Made by a program: the position numbers and the translations under genes. This document shows, in pieces, positions 13,199 to 22,896 of a stretch of 64,000 bases of DNA (position 1 is the stretch's first letter; each line of letters begins with the position of its first letter). The stretch comes from Thiohalocapsa halophila (GTDB lineage Bacteria > Pseudomonadota > Gammaproteobacteria > Chromatiales > Chromatiaceae). Where the stretch lies: NCBI RefSeq assembly GCF_016583825.1, contig NZ_NRRV01000007.1, positions 49,010 through 113,009 on the forward strand, given 5' to 3'. The notes beneath the pieces were generated by a model. That model did no database searches. It saw only the letters and a list, made by a program, of their open reading frames with translations, and had not been told where the DNA came from.

Positions 13199-14044
13199 TC
13201 ATCGGCACAGGGCTTCCAACTGTGCCAGCTCCGCCTCGTCGAAGCCCGCCGCGAGCCGCGCCTGCCGATTCAGCGGGCAGCGGATGCGCCCTTGCATGTG
13301 CTTGGCGAGCAGCCGGAAATAGGTCTCTCGGGGCGCCAGGCCGCGCTGCTCGCACAGCCAACGGAGCCAGTGGCTGCCGATGGCCACATGCGCCACTTCC
13401 TCGCGCAGAATGACCTCCAGACGCTCGGCGGTCGCCGTATCACCGGCGCGCTGGAGGCGCTCGATCATGCCCGGGGTCACGTCGAGTCCGCGCGCCTCCA
13501 GTACCCTTGGCACCAAGGCCATCCGCGCCAGCACGTCATGCGCGGTGGCCTCCGCCATCTGCCACAGACCGTCATGTGCCGGGAAGTCGCCGTACTCGTA
13601 GCCGAGCGCCTGCAGACGCGCCTGCAGCATGGCGAAGTGGCGTGCCTCGTCGTCCGCGACCCGCGCCCAGTCCAGCGCGAACGCCGCGGGCATCGCAGGA
13701 AAACGCTGCACCGCGTCCCAGGCAAGGTTGATGGCGTTGAGCTCGATGTGGGCCACCGCATGCACCAAGGCCGCCCGGCCCTCGGGCTGGTCGAGCCCGC
13801 GTCGCGGCAAGTCCCGGGGTGACACCAGTACCGGGCGCTGCGGCCGGCCGGGCGCCGCTTGGGGCGTGTGCGCAGCGCGCAGGTCCCGGCGCAGATCCCG
13901 GCGCAGCTCACCGGCGCGGATGCGGGCCGTGGTCTCCTGTGTCAGACGCACCTTGGCCGCCGGGTCCGGCTCGGCCAGACAGCGCGCCGCGGCCGCCAGG
14001 AGCTCGCAGCCGCTCATGCGCCGCGCTTCCGGCCAGACGGCCAT
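13199..14044 (-). CDS. DUF455 family ferritin-like protein
   Basis: A 281-residue member of the DUF455 family, whose fold is a ferritin-like four-helix bundle. Candidate metal-binding residues are visible in AVAHIELNAINLAWD, ADDEARHFAMLQARL and LREEVAHVAIGSHW, spaced as in diiron proteins. The biochemical role of the family is not established. Convergent with lpxH, 13 bp between stops. Confidence 0.8.
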   Translation of the reverse strand: MAVWPEARRMSGCELLAAAARCLAEPDPAAKVRLTQETTARIRAGELRRDLRRDLRAAHTPQAAPGRPQRPVLVSPRDLPRRGLDQPEGRAALVHAVAHIELNAINLAWDAVQRFPAMPAAFALDWARVADDEARHFAMLQARLQALGYEYGDFPAHDGLWQMAEATAHDVLARMALVPRVLEARGLDVTPGMIERLQRAGDTATAERLEVILREEVAHVAIGSHWLRWLCEQRGLAPRETYFRLLAKHMQGRIRCPLNRQARLAAGFDEAELAQLEALCR

Positions 14045-14129
14045 CGCGTCGGGCTGCCCAATGCGTTACGCTTCATAGGTAGTCCATCGATAACTAAAAG
14101 GTCGCCTGTCGCGGCCGGAGGACAGCCCC

Positions 14130-14378
14130 ATGAAGCTCTGCCCCAAGTGCGCGACGTCGCCGTTGCCGTTCGTGATGATCGCCGTCATCGCGAGCGTCAT
14201 CGGGTTTCTGACCTGGTTGACCCTGGGCCTCTCGGACTGGGGCGCCTGGCCGCGCCTTGGCATTGCGGCCGCCAGCGTCGGCGCCGTTGCCGCAACGCTG
14301 TGGCACTATGTGATCAGCTGTATGCGCCGCCACTGTCGCCATCGGGACGGCTTCGGGGGCATGACCGCCTCTTCGTAG
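14130..14378 (+). CDS. Small two-TM membrane protein
   Basis: Eighty-two residues with two hydrophobic segments (about 13-33 and 42-62) and cysteines near the N-terminus in MKLCPKCATS. GGAGG lies 8 bp before the ATG, supporting translation. The C-terminus is His/Arg-rich. No family recognised; convergent with tsaB. Confidence 0.6.
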   Translation: MKLCPKCATSPLPFVMIAVIASVIGFLTWLTLGLSDWGAWPRLGIAAASVGAVAATLWHYVISCMRRHCRHRDGFGGMTASS

Positions 14379-14385
14379 CAGATGG

Positions 14386-14402
14386 CCGGCGGTGTCCGCC
14401 GG
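14386..14402. terminator. Possible terminator hairpin between convergent genes
   Basis: CCGGCGG-TGT-CCGCCGG is a perfect GC-only 7-bp stem between the 82-aa membrane protein gene and tsaB. No T tract, so the call is tentative. Confidence 0.35.
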
Positions 14403-14440
14403 GACTCGCCGGATGAGCGCGGACCAGGATAGGCTCGATC

Positions 14441-15139
14441 TCATTTCGCGGCGCTGCTGGTGACCCGATCGCGCAAGTACACCGGCAGCGCATCGGCAGG
14501 GTCCAGCAGCGCACCGGCGGCATAATCCGCGGCGGCGAGTACGGCGACATCCTGAGCCTCGCATGGGCGCTCTGCCTCCACGCTCGCCGGACCCGTGCCG
14601 CAGGCCGCTCGCACCGCAGCGGCCAGTACCTCCGGATAGGTCTGCCAGCCGCTACCCGCGGCCGCCCAGGGCCTGGGTCCGCCCGGCACCGTCACGGCCT
14701 CGGGGGCGCAGACCCGATCGTCAAGCAACGCCTCCATGAGGCCCTGCGCATTGGCCGCGTAGGCACCGGCATAGACCTCCCCCATCCGAGCATCCAGCGC
14801 ACAGAGCACGCGCTGCGCACCGGCGTCGCGCCGGCAGCCCTGTGCCAGCGCCGCGAGCGTCGATACCCCCACCACGGGCTTGTCCGCGGCCAGCGCAGCG
14901 CCCTGCACCACCGCAGCAGCGATGCGCAGCCCCGTAAAGGAGCCCGGCCCGCGGGCGAAGGCGAAGGCGTCGAGCGCCGCAGCACGCAGCCCCGCCGCCT
15001 GCAATAGCTCATCCATCATGCCGACAATGAGCTCGCCGTGGCGGCGCTGCGCCGGCGCGAGCCGCTGGGTCAGGGTGCCGGCGTCATAGAGTGCCGCCGA
15101 GCAATGGGCGGCCGAGGTGTCGATGGCGAGCAGTCGCAT
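14441..15139 (-). CDS. tsaB: tRNA threonylcarbamoyladenosine biosynthesis protein TsaB
   Basis: A 232-residue ASKHA-fold partner of TsaD/TsaE in making t6A37 of ANN-decoding tRNAs. It begins MRLLAIDTSAAHCSAALYD and has the FARGPGSFTGLRIAAA signature. Last gene of the leftward run mrcB, TPR lipoprotein, helicase, tsaB. The association of tsaB with a DinG-type helicase gene is common in Gammaproteobacteria. Confidence 0.95.
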   Translation of the reverse strand: MRLLAIDTSAAHCSAALYDAGTLTQRLAPAQRRHGELIVGMMDELLQAAGLRAAALDAFAFARGPGSFTGLRIAAAVVQGAALAADKPVVGVSTLAALAQGCRRDAGAQRVLCALDARMGEVYAGAYAANAQGLMEALLDDRVCAPEAVTVPGGPRPWAAAGSGWQTYPEVLAAAVRAACGTGPASVEAERPCEAQDVAVLAAADYAAGALLDPADALPVYLRDRVTSSAAK

Positions 15140-15194
15140 GGCGCAGTCTTAGCGGTGTCAGCGGAAGTGGACAGCGCAGCCTCGGCGCTTTGGG

Positions 15195-17141
15195 TCAGGC
15201 GGCAGCGGCGTCGAAGAAGGCCGTCACTGCCGCCAGATCTCTGGTGCGCGCCATGGCAGGCAGGCTGGCGAGAAAGACCCGGCCGTAGCTTCGCGAGCGC
15301 AGGCGCGGATCGCACAGCACCAGCACACCGCGATCGCCGCCGTCACGAATCAAGCGCCCGGCGCCCTGTTTCAGGGCGATCACCGCCTTCGGCAGCTGCA
15401 GCTCCCGGAAAGGATTGCCGCCACTGCCGCGCAGGGCGTCGATTCGCCCCCGCAATAGCGGATCACCGGGCGAGGCGAACGGCAGCCGATCAATGATCAC
15501 ACAAGACAGGGCCTCGCCGCGAACATCCACGCCTTCCCAGAAGCTGGAGGTGCCGAGCAGCACGGCGTCGCCATGGCGACGGAAGCGCTGGATCAGCTCC
15601 GCCCGCGGCGCCTCACCCTGCACCAGTAATGGATAGGAGAGCCGCCCCGCGAGCGCGGCGGCCGCCGCGCGCAGCGCACGATGGCTGGTGAACAGACAAA
15701 ACGCCCGACCGCGGCTGGCCTCGATGACCGCCAGCGCGATCTCGGCCACCTTTGCGTCATAGTCAGCCGCACCGGGCTCCGGCATACTCGGCGGCATGTA
15801 GAGCAGGGCCTGGCGCTGATAGTCGAAGGGGCTGTCCCAGCGGGCTGTCGCGGCCGCCTCTGCGCCCACCTGTGCCGCGAAGTGCGCGAATGACTCACCG
15901 ACGGCGAGCGTCGCCGACGTATAGACCCAGGCGGCTTGCTGGCGGGCCTGATAGCCCTGGAACACCCCGGCGACATCCAGCGGGGTCTGATGCAGGCGAA
16001 AGCCCTGACCGCGCAGCTCGAACCAGCGCACCGAGCCATCCTCCTCGCTGTCCTGCAGGCCTTCCAGGCGCTGCAGCAAGCCCACCGCCCGCGTGCGGCA
16101 TTGCTCCAGCTCTTTGGAGCCGCGCGCCAATGCCGCGAGGGCGGAGTCCATCTCTGCGAGTAGATCCGCCAGCGTCCGCAGGCCCTCGCACACGGCCTCC
16201 TCCGCGGCGAGCTCCTGCCAGGCACCGCGGCGGTCATCACCCCCGAGCGCGCGTCGCACCTGTGGCACCGATTCCCCAAGGGCGGCGGCGAGCTCGCGTA
16301 GCTGCGGCGCGTCCTCGGCCTCCCCGCGCTGGGCGGTGGCTAGGTCCCGGGCCAACTCCAAGACCTGCCTGCTGCTGATGGAGCTGCCGAAGAACTGGGC
16401 CGCGACGTCCGGCAGCTGATGGGCCTCATCGACGATGACGGCGTCCGCACCCGGCAGCACCTCGCCGAAGCCCTCCTCGCGCAGCACCATGTCGGCACAG
16501 AGCAAATGGTGGTTGATGACCACCAGATCTGCCTCCTGCGCCCGCCGCCGGGCGGCTATCAGGTGGCAATCGTGCCATTGCGGGCAGTCCTGGCCGAGGC
16601 AGTTGTCGGTGGTGGAGGTGACCGCGGGCCAGACCGCGGAGTCCTCGGCGAGGGCCACCTCGGCGACGTCGCCATTGCGGGTCACCGCGGCCCAGTCGCG
16701 GACGGCGCCGAGATCGCGCCGGGCCTCCGGGCGCAGCGCGCCGGGGTCCGCCACGGCGCGCTCTAGGCGGTGGCGGCAGAGATAATTGGCCCGGCCCTTC
16801 AGCAATGCCGCCTGCACCGGCATCCCCAGGGCGCGGCGCAGCGCGGGGATGTCGCGGTGGAAGAGCTGGTCCTGGAGGTTGCGGGTGCCGGTGGCGACGA
16901 TGACCTTACGGGCGCTCAACAGCGCCGGCACCAGATACGCATAGGTCTTGCCGGTGCCGGTGCCGGCCTCGCAGATCAGCTGCTCGCCGGCATCGAGGGC
17001 GGCGGCCACACGCGCCCCCATGGCCTGCTGCTGCTCGCGCCAGGCAAAGCCCTCGAGGGCCCGGGACAGCAGGCCGTCCGGGCCCAGCACCGCAATAGCT
17101 TGCTCCGCTGTCGGCCCGGCGATGGATGCTGCTGGGGCCAT
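15195..17141 (-). CDS. ATP-dependent helicase, DinG/YoaA family
   Basis: Superfamily 2 XPD-like DNA helicase with an iron-sulfur cluster, acting in DNA repair. The ~648-residue product has Walker A in AGTGTGKTYAYL, four cluster-type cysteines (CRHRLE, then CLGQDCPQWHDC), the DEAH box in VIVDEAHQLP and C-terminal helicase motifs (SFWEGVDVRGEAL, GAGRLIRDGGDRG). The start is uncertain: the ATG at 17141 (MAPAASIAGPT) gives normal length, but the DNA just upstream is a small GGTGCTGGGG-type repeat with further in-frame starts. Lies 55 bp upstream of tsaB. Confidence 0.93.
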   Translation of the reverse strand: MAPAASIAGPTAEQAIAVLGPDGLLSRALEGFAWREQQQAMGARVAAALDAGEQLICEAGTGTGKTYAYLVPALLSARKVIVATGTRNLQDQLFHRDIPALRRALGMPVQAALLKGRANYLCRHRLERAVADPGALRPEARRDLGAVRDWAAVTRNGDVAEVALAEDSAVWPAVTSTTDNCLGQDCPQWHDCHLIAARRRAQEADLVVINHHLLCADMVLREEGFGEVLPGADAVIVDEAHQLPDVAAQFFGSSISSRQVLELARDLATAQRGEAEDAPQLRELAAALGESVPQVRRALGGDDRRGAWQELAAEEAVCEGLRTLADLLAEMDSALAALARGSKELEQCRTRAVGLLQRLEGLQDSEEDGSVRWFELRGQGFRLHQTPLDVAGVFQGYQARQQAAWVYTSATLAVGESFAHFAAQVGAEAAATARWDSPFDYQRQALLYMPPSMPEPGAADYDAKVAEIALAVIEASRGRAFCLFTSHRALRAAAAALAGRLSYPLLVQGEAPRAELIQRFRRHGDAVLLGTSSFWEGVDVRGEALSCVIIDRLPFASPGDPLLRGRIDALRGSGGNPFRELQLPKAVIALKQGAGRLIRDGGDRGVLVLCDPRLRSRSYGRVFLASLPAMARTRDLAAVTAFFDAAAA

Positions 17142-17226
17142 GGGTGCTGGGGCCGTGGGTGCTCTGGGGGCATGAGTGCTCTGGGGGCATCGCCGCCGGC
17201 GCCATGGGTGCCGGCGCTGCCTGAGG

Positions 17227-18258
17227 TCAGCCGCCGGCGGCCTTGCGCTCGGCCTCGACGGCGCCCTCGACGTCCCCGCTCTGGCGCCGAATGGTGGCGA
17301 TGATGTCCCAGTTGTTCTGTTTGAGCTCCGGCTGACTGCCGGCGAGGGCGTTGGAGCGTGCAGCGAGATTGCTGGCCTGCGTCCCCTGCCCCTGCTCCAG
17401 GCGCACACGCGCGAGCCGATTCCACAGGTAAGCCTGCTGGGGCTCGATGCGGAGCGCCCGCTCCAAGGTGGCCGCGGCGCCGCCGTAGTCGCCGGTTTGA
17501 CGCTGCTGCTCGGCCCGCGCGGCCAGCGCCTCCACCGCGGGCGCCATGGCGCTCGGCGCCAATGGCGAGCGCTGCGGCACGCTGGCAACGGTCTCCGGCG
17601 CGGGCGGCGCTGCGGGCGTGGACGGTGCGGCCTGCCCCGCACCGGATGCGGACTGCGCCGGTGCTGCCGGCTGTGCGGGCGCTGCCGGCGTTTGGCCGCC
17701 CGTGTCGGCTTGGGTCGGCTCGGGCGCTGGCGACGGGCTTGCGGGCGCCGTCTGCTGGGCGGTTTTCGCAGCCGCCTCCTCCGGCTCTGCACTGGCCGCC
17801 GTGCGCGGTGCGGCTGCCTCGGGCGGGTCCACAGTGGAGGTGCGCGGCTGCGGCGGGCTCGCCGGCGCGGACCTCGGCTCGGGCCGTGCCGCCGCCTGAT
17901 TGGGCGCTGCCTGATTGGGCGCCGCCGTGGCAGGTGCGGCCGCCCCGGCCCGCGGGGCCGACTCCGGCTGAGTGCCGGCCTGGGCCTCGGGTTGAGGCTC
18001 AGGTTGGGGCTGGGAGTCCGGCACCGACTCCGGCGGCGTATAGGCATAGACCCTGGTTGGCGCCGGCTTCTTCGGGGCGGCTTCGGGGGCTTCAGGGGCT
18101 TCGGCCGGAGCGGCGTCTTCGGTATCGCCCGCCGCGGCCCCGCGCTGGCTGGAATCGTACACCGGCGCCGGCGGCTCGGTGCGCTCCTGCATGGCGCATC
18201 CCGACAGCAGTATCAGAGGCAGGAGTGCGACGGCGGCAAACCGCTGGACTCTGGACAT
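17227..18258 (-). CDS. TPR-containing lipoprotein with Ala/Pro/Glu-rich linker
   Basis: A 343-residue protein with a lipoprotein signal peptide (MSRVQRFAAVALLPLILLSGC, lipobox LSGC), a roughly 200-residue low-complexity Ala/Pro/Glu region, and a C-terminal region (about 250-343) with tetratricopeptide-like helices (NRLARVRLEQGQGTQASNLA). Its start lies 4 bp beyond the mrcB stop, so it is almost certainly translated with the penicillin-binding protein. By analogy with other outer-membrane lipoprotein partners of PBP1B it could influence peptidoglycan synthesis, but it is not LpoB by sequence. Confidence 0.8.
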   Translation of the reverse strand: MSRVQRFAAVALLPLILLSGCAMQERTEPPAPVYDSSQRGAAAGDTEDAAPAEAPEAPEAAPKKPAPTRVYAYTPPESVPDSQPQPEPQPEAQAGTQPESAPRAGAAAPATAAPNQAAPNQAAARPEPRSAPASPPQPRTSTVDPPEAAAPRTAASAEPEEAAAKTAQQTAPASPSPAPEPTQADTGGQTPAAPAQPAAPAQSASGAGQAAPSTPAAPPAPETVASVPQRSPLAPSAMAPAVEALAARAEQQRQTGDYGGAAATLERALRIEPQQAYLWNRLARVRLEQGQGTQASNLAARSNALAGSQPELKQNNWDIIATIRRQSGDVEGAVEAERKAAGG

Positions 18259-18261
18259 GGC

Positions 18262-20685
18262 TCAGTTTCCATAGAAATCGCTGAGGAAAGGGCTGACTTC
18301 CCGCTTGCGCGGCTCGTCTTTCGGCTCTGGGCGCCGTTTCGTCTCGGGCGCCCGCGGGGCTGGCTCCTGCGCCACTACCGGCTCCGCCGAGCTGGACGCC
18401 TTGGGGGTGCTGCCGCGGGAGGCCGTCCGAGCGCCGCCGCCGCCACAGGCGCTGCCGGCGTAGCCGTCGATGTACGGCAGGGAGCTGCCGCAGGCACCTG
18501 CGGTCACGACGCCCTCGGGCGGTGCGTCATCCAAGGGCTGGGTGTCCACGCTGGCCATGATATCGCCCCAGACGCGCAGCGCACCGGTGGAGCCACTGAG
18601 ACCCATGGGCTCGTTATCGTCCCGGCCCACCCAGGCGACCGCGACCTTGTCGCCACTGAAGCCGGCAAACCAGCTGTCACGCATATCGTTGGTGGTCCCG
18701 GTCTTGCCGGCGACGGCGAGGTCCGACGGCAGGCGCCGCTTGAGCCAGGTGGCCGTGCCCTGGGTGACGACCCGGCGCATGGCCCACTGGGTCAGGTAGG
18801 CCGCTTCCGCCGACACCACGGACTCCACGGCTAGCGGATAGCGGTTCAGCGGGCGGCCAGAGGCGTCGAGCACCTCGCGGATGGCACGCAGCGGCGCCCG
18901 AAAGCCCCCGGCGGCGATGGTCTGGTAGGCCTGGGCCACTTCCACCGGCGGCAGGGAGACCGAGCCCAGCAACATCGCTGGTACGGCGTCGATGTCGCGC
19001 ACAGCGCCGAGGTCTCTGAGCAGACCAGCCACCTGGTCGACGCCCAAGTCCAGGCCGAGATTCACCGTCGCGAGATTGTAGGATTTCACCAGGCCGCGGT
19101 AGAGCGGCACGGTTCCATGCACGCTGTGGTCGTAATTCTTCGGCCGCCACATCACGCCGGCCACGCGCAGGTTGACCGGCTTGTCTTGGATGGGGGTCAC
19201 CAGGGAGTAGCGCTGCGGCTGCGACAAGGCCTTCAGGTAGATGACCGGCTTGATCAGCGAGCCGATGGGGCGCACCGCGTCCAGCGCGCGATTGAAGCCG
19301 GCGTAGCCCGGGTCCCGGCCGCCGACCACAGCGAGGACCTCGCCTTGGGCGACGGAGGTCACGACGGCCGCGGTCTCGAGCGTGCCTTCCGGCAGCCGGC
19401 GCGAGCGGTCGAGCTTCGGCAGGCGCGCCTTGACGGCCGCCTCGACATGGGCCTGGGTCAGGGGGTCCAGGGTGGTAAAGATGCGCAGGCCCTCGGAGCG
19501 GAGGTCCTCCTCGCGGTAGTCCCGACGCAGCTGTCGGCGCACCAGCTGAATGAAGCCCGGATACTCGCCGCTCGGTCGGGCGCCCCCTTCCACGACCCCG
19601 AGCGGCGCCTGCTTGGCCTGCTCCGCGTCGGCCTTGGAGATGATCTGATGATGGGCCATCAGGTCGATCACCAGGTTGCGACGCTCGCGGACGCGCTCGG
19701 GATTGCGCTGTGGGTTGAAGTCGGAGGGACCCTTGAGGATGGCCACGAGCATCGCGGTCTGCGGGATGTCCAGCTCGTCGATGTCGCGGTCGAAATAGAA
19801 CCGGCTCGCGAGGCCGAAGCCGTGAATGGCACGGCTGCCGTCCTGCCCCAGATAGACCTCGTTGGCGTAGGCGGTCAGGATCTCGTCCTTGTCGTAGCGC
19901 CAGTCCAGCAGGACCGCCATGTAGGCCTCGTTCAGCTTGCGCTCGAGCGTGCGCTCCTGGGTGAGGTAGAAGTTCTTCACCAGCTGCTGGGTGAGGGTGC
20001 TGGCGCCCTGCACGGTACGCCCGGCGCGCAGGTTCTCGTAGGCCGCGCGCAGGATGCCCTTGGGGTCGACGCCGTGGTGCTGGTAGAACTGGCGGTCCTC
20101 CACCGCGAGCAGGGTCTTCACCAGGCGCGACGGCAGCTGCTCGCGCCGCAGCAGGACGCGGTCTTCGTTGTGGGTGGGGTAGATGCTCGCGATGAGCGCC
20201 GGGTCCAAGCGCACCAGCGCCAGCGGCGTCGCATCATTGCCGTCGGCAACGGCTTTCACCACGCCGCCGGCGAGGTCCACGCTCAGGTAGCGCTCGGGCT
20301 CGTAACCGTCCCAATAGCGAAAGGGGCGGGTGCGGATCGCCGCCTGCTCGCCGTCGATGTGATAACTGCCCGGGCGCGCGAGCTGCGCGTCTTCGCGATA
20401 GCCGAGGCGCCCCAGCTCCCCTTCGAGCTCTGCCACGGACAGCGAGCGCCCCGTGTAGATCTCCAGCGGGCGGGCATAGACCCGCGCCGGCAGCGCCCAG
20501 CGCTTACCTTCGAACTTGGCGCGCACCACCTTGTCCAGATGGACGCCGTAGAGCCCGACCGCGAGCCCCACACCCAGCGCCAACAGCACCAGCGCACGCA
20601 CCGCAAAGCCGAAGAAGCCCATGCCTTCCTTCGGCTGACGGCGTCGGCGCGATGACCTCGGGTGGGGGCGGCGTTGCTTTGGCAT
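18262..20685 (-). CDS. mrcB: Bifunctional penicillin-binding protein 1B
   Basis: Class A PBP that polymerises and cross-links peptidoglycan at the inner membrane. The 807-residue protein has an Arg-rich cytoplasmic head, one TM helix (about 27-47), a UB2H-like region, the GT51 domain with VEDRQFYQHHGVDPKG and GASTLTQQLVKNFYLT, and the transpeptidase with GSLIKP (SxxK), SYN, and KTGTTNDMRDSW. The C-terminal tail has a cysteine-containing loop and is Ser/Glu/Lys-rich. First gene of the run leading to tsaB. Confidence 0.96.
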   Translation of the reverse strand: MPKQRRPHPRSSRRRRQPKEGMGFFGFAVRALVLLALGVGLAVGLYGVHLDKVVRAKFEGKRWALPARVYARPLEIYTGRSLSVAELEGELGRLGYREDAQLARPGSYHIDGEQAAIRTRPFRYWDGYEPERYLSVDLAGGVVKAVADGNDATPLALVRLDPALIASIYPTHNEDRVLLRREQLPSRLVKTLLAVEDRQFYQHHGVDPKGILRAAYENLRAGRTVQGASTLTQQLVKNFYLTQERTLERKLNEAYMAVLLDWRYDKDEILTAYANEVYLGQDGSRAIHGFGLASRFYFDRDIDELDIPQTAMLVAILKGPSDFNPQRNPERVRERRNLVIDLMAHHQIISKADAEQAKQAPLGVVEGGARPSGEYPGFIQLVRRQLRRDYREEDLRSEGLRIFTTLDPLTQAHVEAAVKARLPKLDRSRRLPEGTLETAAVVTSVAQGEVLAVVGGRDPGYAGFNRALDAVRPIGSLIKPVIYLKALSQPQRYSLVTPIQDKPVNLRVAGVMWRPKNYDHSVHGTVPLYRGLVKSYNLATVNLGLDLGVDQVAGLLRDLGAVRDIDAVPAMLLGSVSLPPVEVAQAYQTIAAGGFRAPLRAIREVLDASGRPLNRYPLAVESVVSAEAAYLTQWAMRRVVTQGTATWLKRRLPSDLAVAGKTGTTNDMRDSWFAGFSGDKVAVAWVGRDDNEPMGLSGSTGALRVWGDIMASVDTQPLDDAPPEGVVTAGACGSSLPYIDGYAGSACGGGGARTASRGSTPKASSSAEPVVAQEPAPRAPETKRRPEPKDEPRKREVSPFLSDFYGN

Positions 20686-20947
20686 GGCTTTGGGTGGTCG
20701 GTATTAGGCGCGTATGCGCGCTCTGAGTCGGTGCCTTATGGACAGGGGCGCATGACCAACGGGCGCGTCAACGGCTCTCACTTCAGTGGCTTGAGCCACC
20801 ATCTGCACCGAAATTCTAACACGTCCGCGACGGCGGCCAACGCTGTGCCCGACAGTCCGTGCCCCCCGCGCCTCGGGCAGCTCGCTTGGCAAACGCCGAT
20901 TGATTGGCGTTTCCCTCGGTCTTGGCGCCAGCCCTACCAGATCAGCG

Positions 20948-21748
20948 CTATTGCTTGATGCCGACCCCGCGCTCCAGCAAGCGCAGGCTCACCGCACCGA
21001 GCGCCACGATGAAGGCAGCGATGATCACGAAGGCCATCACCAGCGGGATGTCCGTGGTCCCGAGCAGCCCGTAGCGGAAGGCGTTGACCATGTAGAGCAC
21101 TGGATTCAGCAGCGACACCCATTGCCAAAACTCGGGCAACAGCTCGATGGAGTAGAACACCCCGCCAAGGTAGGTCAGAGGCGCCAGCACGAAGATAGGC
21201 ACGATGGAGATGTCATCGAAGCTGTTCGCGAACACGGCGTTGATGAAGCCGCCCAGGGCGAACAGCACCGCCGTCAGCACGAACACCGACAGGGTGACGA
21301 GCCAGCTGTGCGGCGCCACGTCGGTGAAGAACATTGCCACCAGCATGACCACGAGACCGACAATGACGCCGCGGACCACGCCGCCGGCCACATAGCCCGC
21401 CAGGATCACCCAGGGCGGTGCCGGCGAGACCAGCAGCTCCTCCACGTAACGCGAGAACTTGCTGGAATAGAAGGACGAGACGACGTTGCTGTAGGCGTTG
21501 GTAATGACCGACATCAAGGCCAAACCCGGCACGATGAAATCCATGTACGCGAAGCCGCCCATGCTGCCGATGCGGTCACCGATCAGCCGCCCGAAGATCA
21601 CGAAATAGAGCATCGTCGTGATGGCCGACGGCAAGATGGTCTGCACCCAGATACGCGAGAAGCGCAGCACCTCCTTTTGCAGTAGCGTCGAGAAGGTGAC
21701 CCAATAGCGATACCCGCGCCGCAGGTCCGTGCCCGAGTGTGCGCTCAT
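20948..21748 (-). CDS. ABC-2 type transporter permease (YadH-like)
   Basis: A 266-residue inner-membrane permease with about six TM segments, starting RRGYRYWVTFSTLLQKEVLRFSRIW and including FGRLIGDRIGSMGGFAYMDFIVPGL, as in YadH. It overlaps the ATPase gene by 4 bp (ATGA), so the two are translationally coupled. Exported substrate unknown. Confidence 0.9.
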   Translation of the reverse strand: MSAHSGTDLRRGYRYWVTFSTLLQKEVLRFSRIWVQTILPSAITTMLYFVIFGRLIGDRIGSMGGFAYMDFIVPGLALMSVITNAYSNVVSSFYSSKFSRYVEELLVSPAPPWVILAGYVAGGVVRGVIVGLVVMLVAMFFTDVAPHSWLVTLSVFVLTAVLFALGGFINAVFANSFDDISIVPIFVLAPLTYLGGVFYSIELLPEFWQWVSLLNPVLYMVNAFRYGLLGTTDIPLVMAFVIIAAFIVALGAVSLRLLERGVGIKQ

Positions 21749-22683
21749 GCGGCCTGCGCCGGGGCGATACCACGGCCGCGGTCGATCATCTCCAAAAACA
21801 GCTGCTCCAAGCGGTTTTGCTTGTTGCGCATGCTCGCCACCTCGACGCCGGCGGCGCGCAGCGCTGCGAAGAGGTCGTTCAGGGTCTGCCCGCGGTGCAG
21901 CTGCGCCTCCAACGTGGTGGCGTCCAGCCGTTTCACGTCGAGCCCGGCGAGGGCCGGTGCCGCGGCCAGCGGCGCCGTAAGGGTCAGCACGAAGGCCTCC
22001 GCGTCCAGCTCCGCGAGCAATGCCTGGGTCTCTGCCACCGCCGCGATTCGCCCGTCATCGATCATGGCGATGTTGCGGCAGAGGCTCTCGGCCTCTTCCA
22101 GATAATGCGTCGTCAGGATGATGGTGGTGCCCTCGGCATTCAGCTCGCGCAGGTAGGCCCACATGGCGCGGCGGATCTCGATGTCCACGCCCGCCGTCGG
22201 CTCGTCCAGGATCAGGAGCTTTGGGCGATGCACCAAGGCCCGGGCGATCATCAGCCGCCGCTTCATCCCGCCGGACAACAGCCGCATCTCCGAGCGCCGC
22301 CGCTCCCAGAGGTCCAGTTTCTTCAGATAGAATTCCGCCCGCCGCCGTGCCTCCCGCCTAGGGATGCCGAAGTATCCGGCCTGGTTGATGACCACCTCGG
22401 CCACGGGCAGGAAGAGATTGAAATTGAACTCCTGGGGCACGACGCCGAGGGAGGCCTTGACCGCCTCGGGCTCGGTGTCGAGGTCATGCCCGAACACGCA
22501 AACCCGGCCGGACGTCTTATTGACCAGGGAGGTGACGATGCCGATGAGGGTGGACTTGCCGGCCCCATTGGGCCCGAGCAGCGCGAAGAAGTCGCCCTCC
22601 TCCACCGTCAGATCCACGCCTTTCAGCGCTTCGAAGCCGGAGCGGTAGACCTTACGGAGCTGTTGGACGACGAGGGCGTGCAT
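21745..22683 (-). CDS. ABC transporter ATP-binding protein (YadG-like)
   Basis: A 312-residue ABC ATPase with Walker A GPNGAGKST, Q-loop VVPQEFNFN, signature LSGGMKRRLMIARAL, Walker B LLILDEPTAGVD and the H-loop in LTTHYLEEAE. The ATG at 22683 starts at MHALVVQQLRKVY. It pairs with the downstream permease to form a YadGH-type exporter. Confidence 0.93.
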   Translation of the reverse strand: MHALVVQQLRKVYRSGFEALKGVDLTVEEGDFFALLGPNGAGKSTLIGIVTSLVNKTSGRVCVFGHDLDTEPEAVKASLGVVPQEFNFNLFLPVAEVVINQAGYFGIPRREARRRAEFYLKKLDLWERRRSEMRLLSGGMKRRLMIARALVHRPKLLILDEPTAGVDIEIRRAMWAYLRELNAEGTTIILTTHYLEEAESLCRNIAMIDDGRIAAVAETQALLAELDAEAFVLTLTAPLAAAPALAGLDVKRLDATTLEAQLHRGQTLNDLFAALRAAGVEVASMRNKQNRLEQLFLEMIDRGRGIAPAQAA

Positions 22684-22896
22684 GCGGCGGAGACGGACTG
22701 CGGGGTGCGGCGCGGGATTCAGAGGCAGCGCTGACGAGCCGCCAGAGCCACGGCAGGTCGCGCGAGGGGCCGGTACGCTAGCCGCTGCGGGCAGGCTTTG
22801 CAAGCACACCGGGACGGCGCCCGGCAACGGCTCGATTGCCGGAACGGCGCTGACGCCGGGGCGCCGTCGCCCCCCGGCGGTGCCTGTGGCGGTCGC

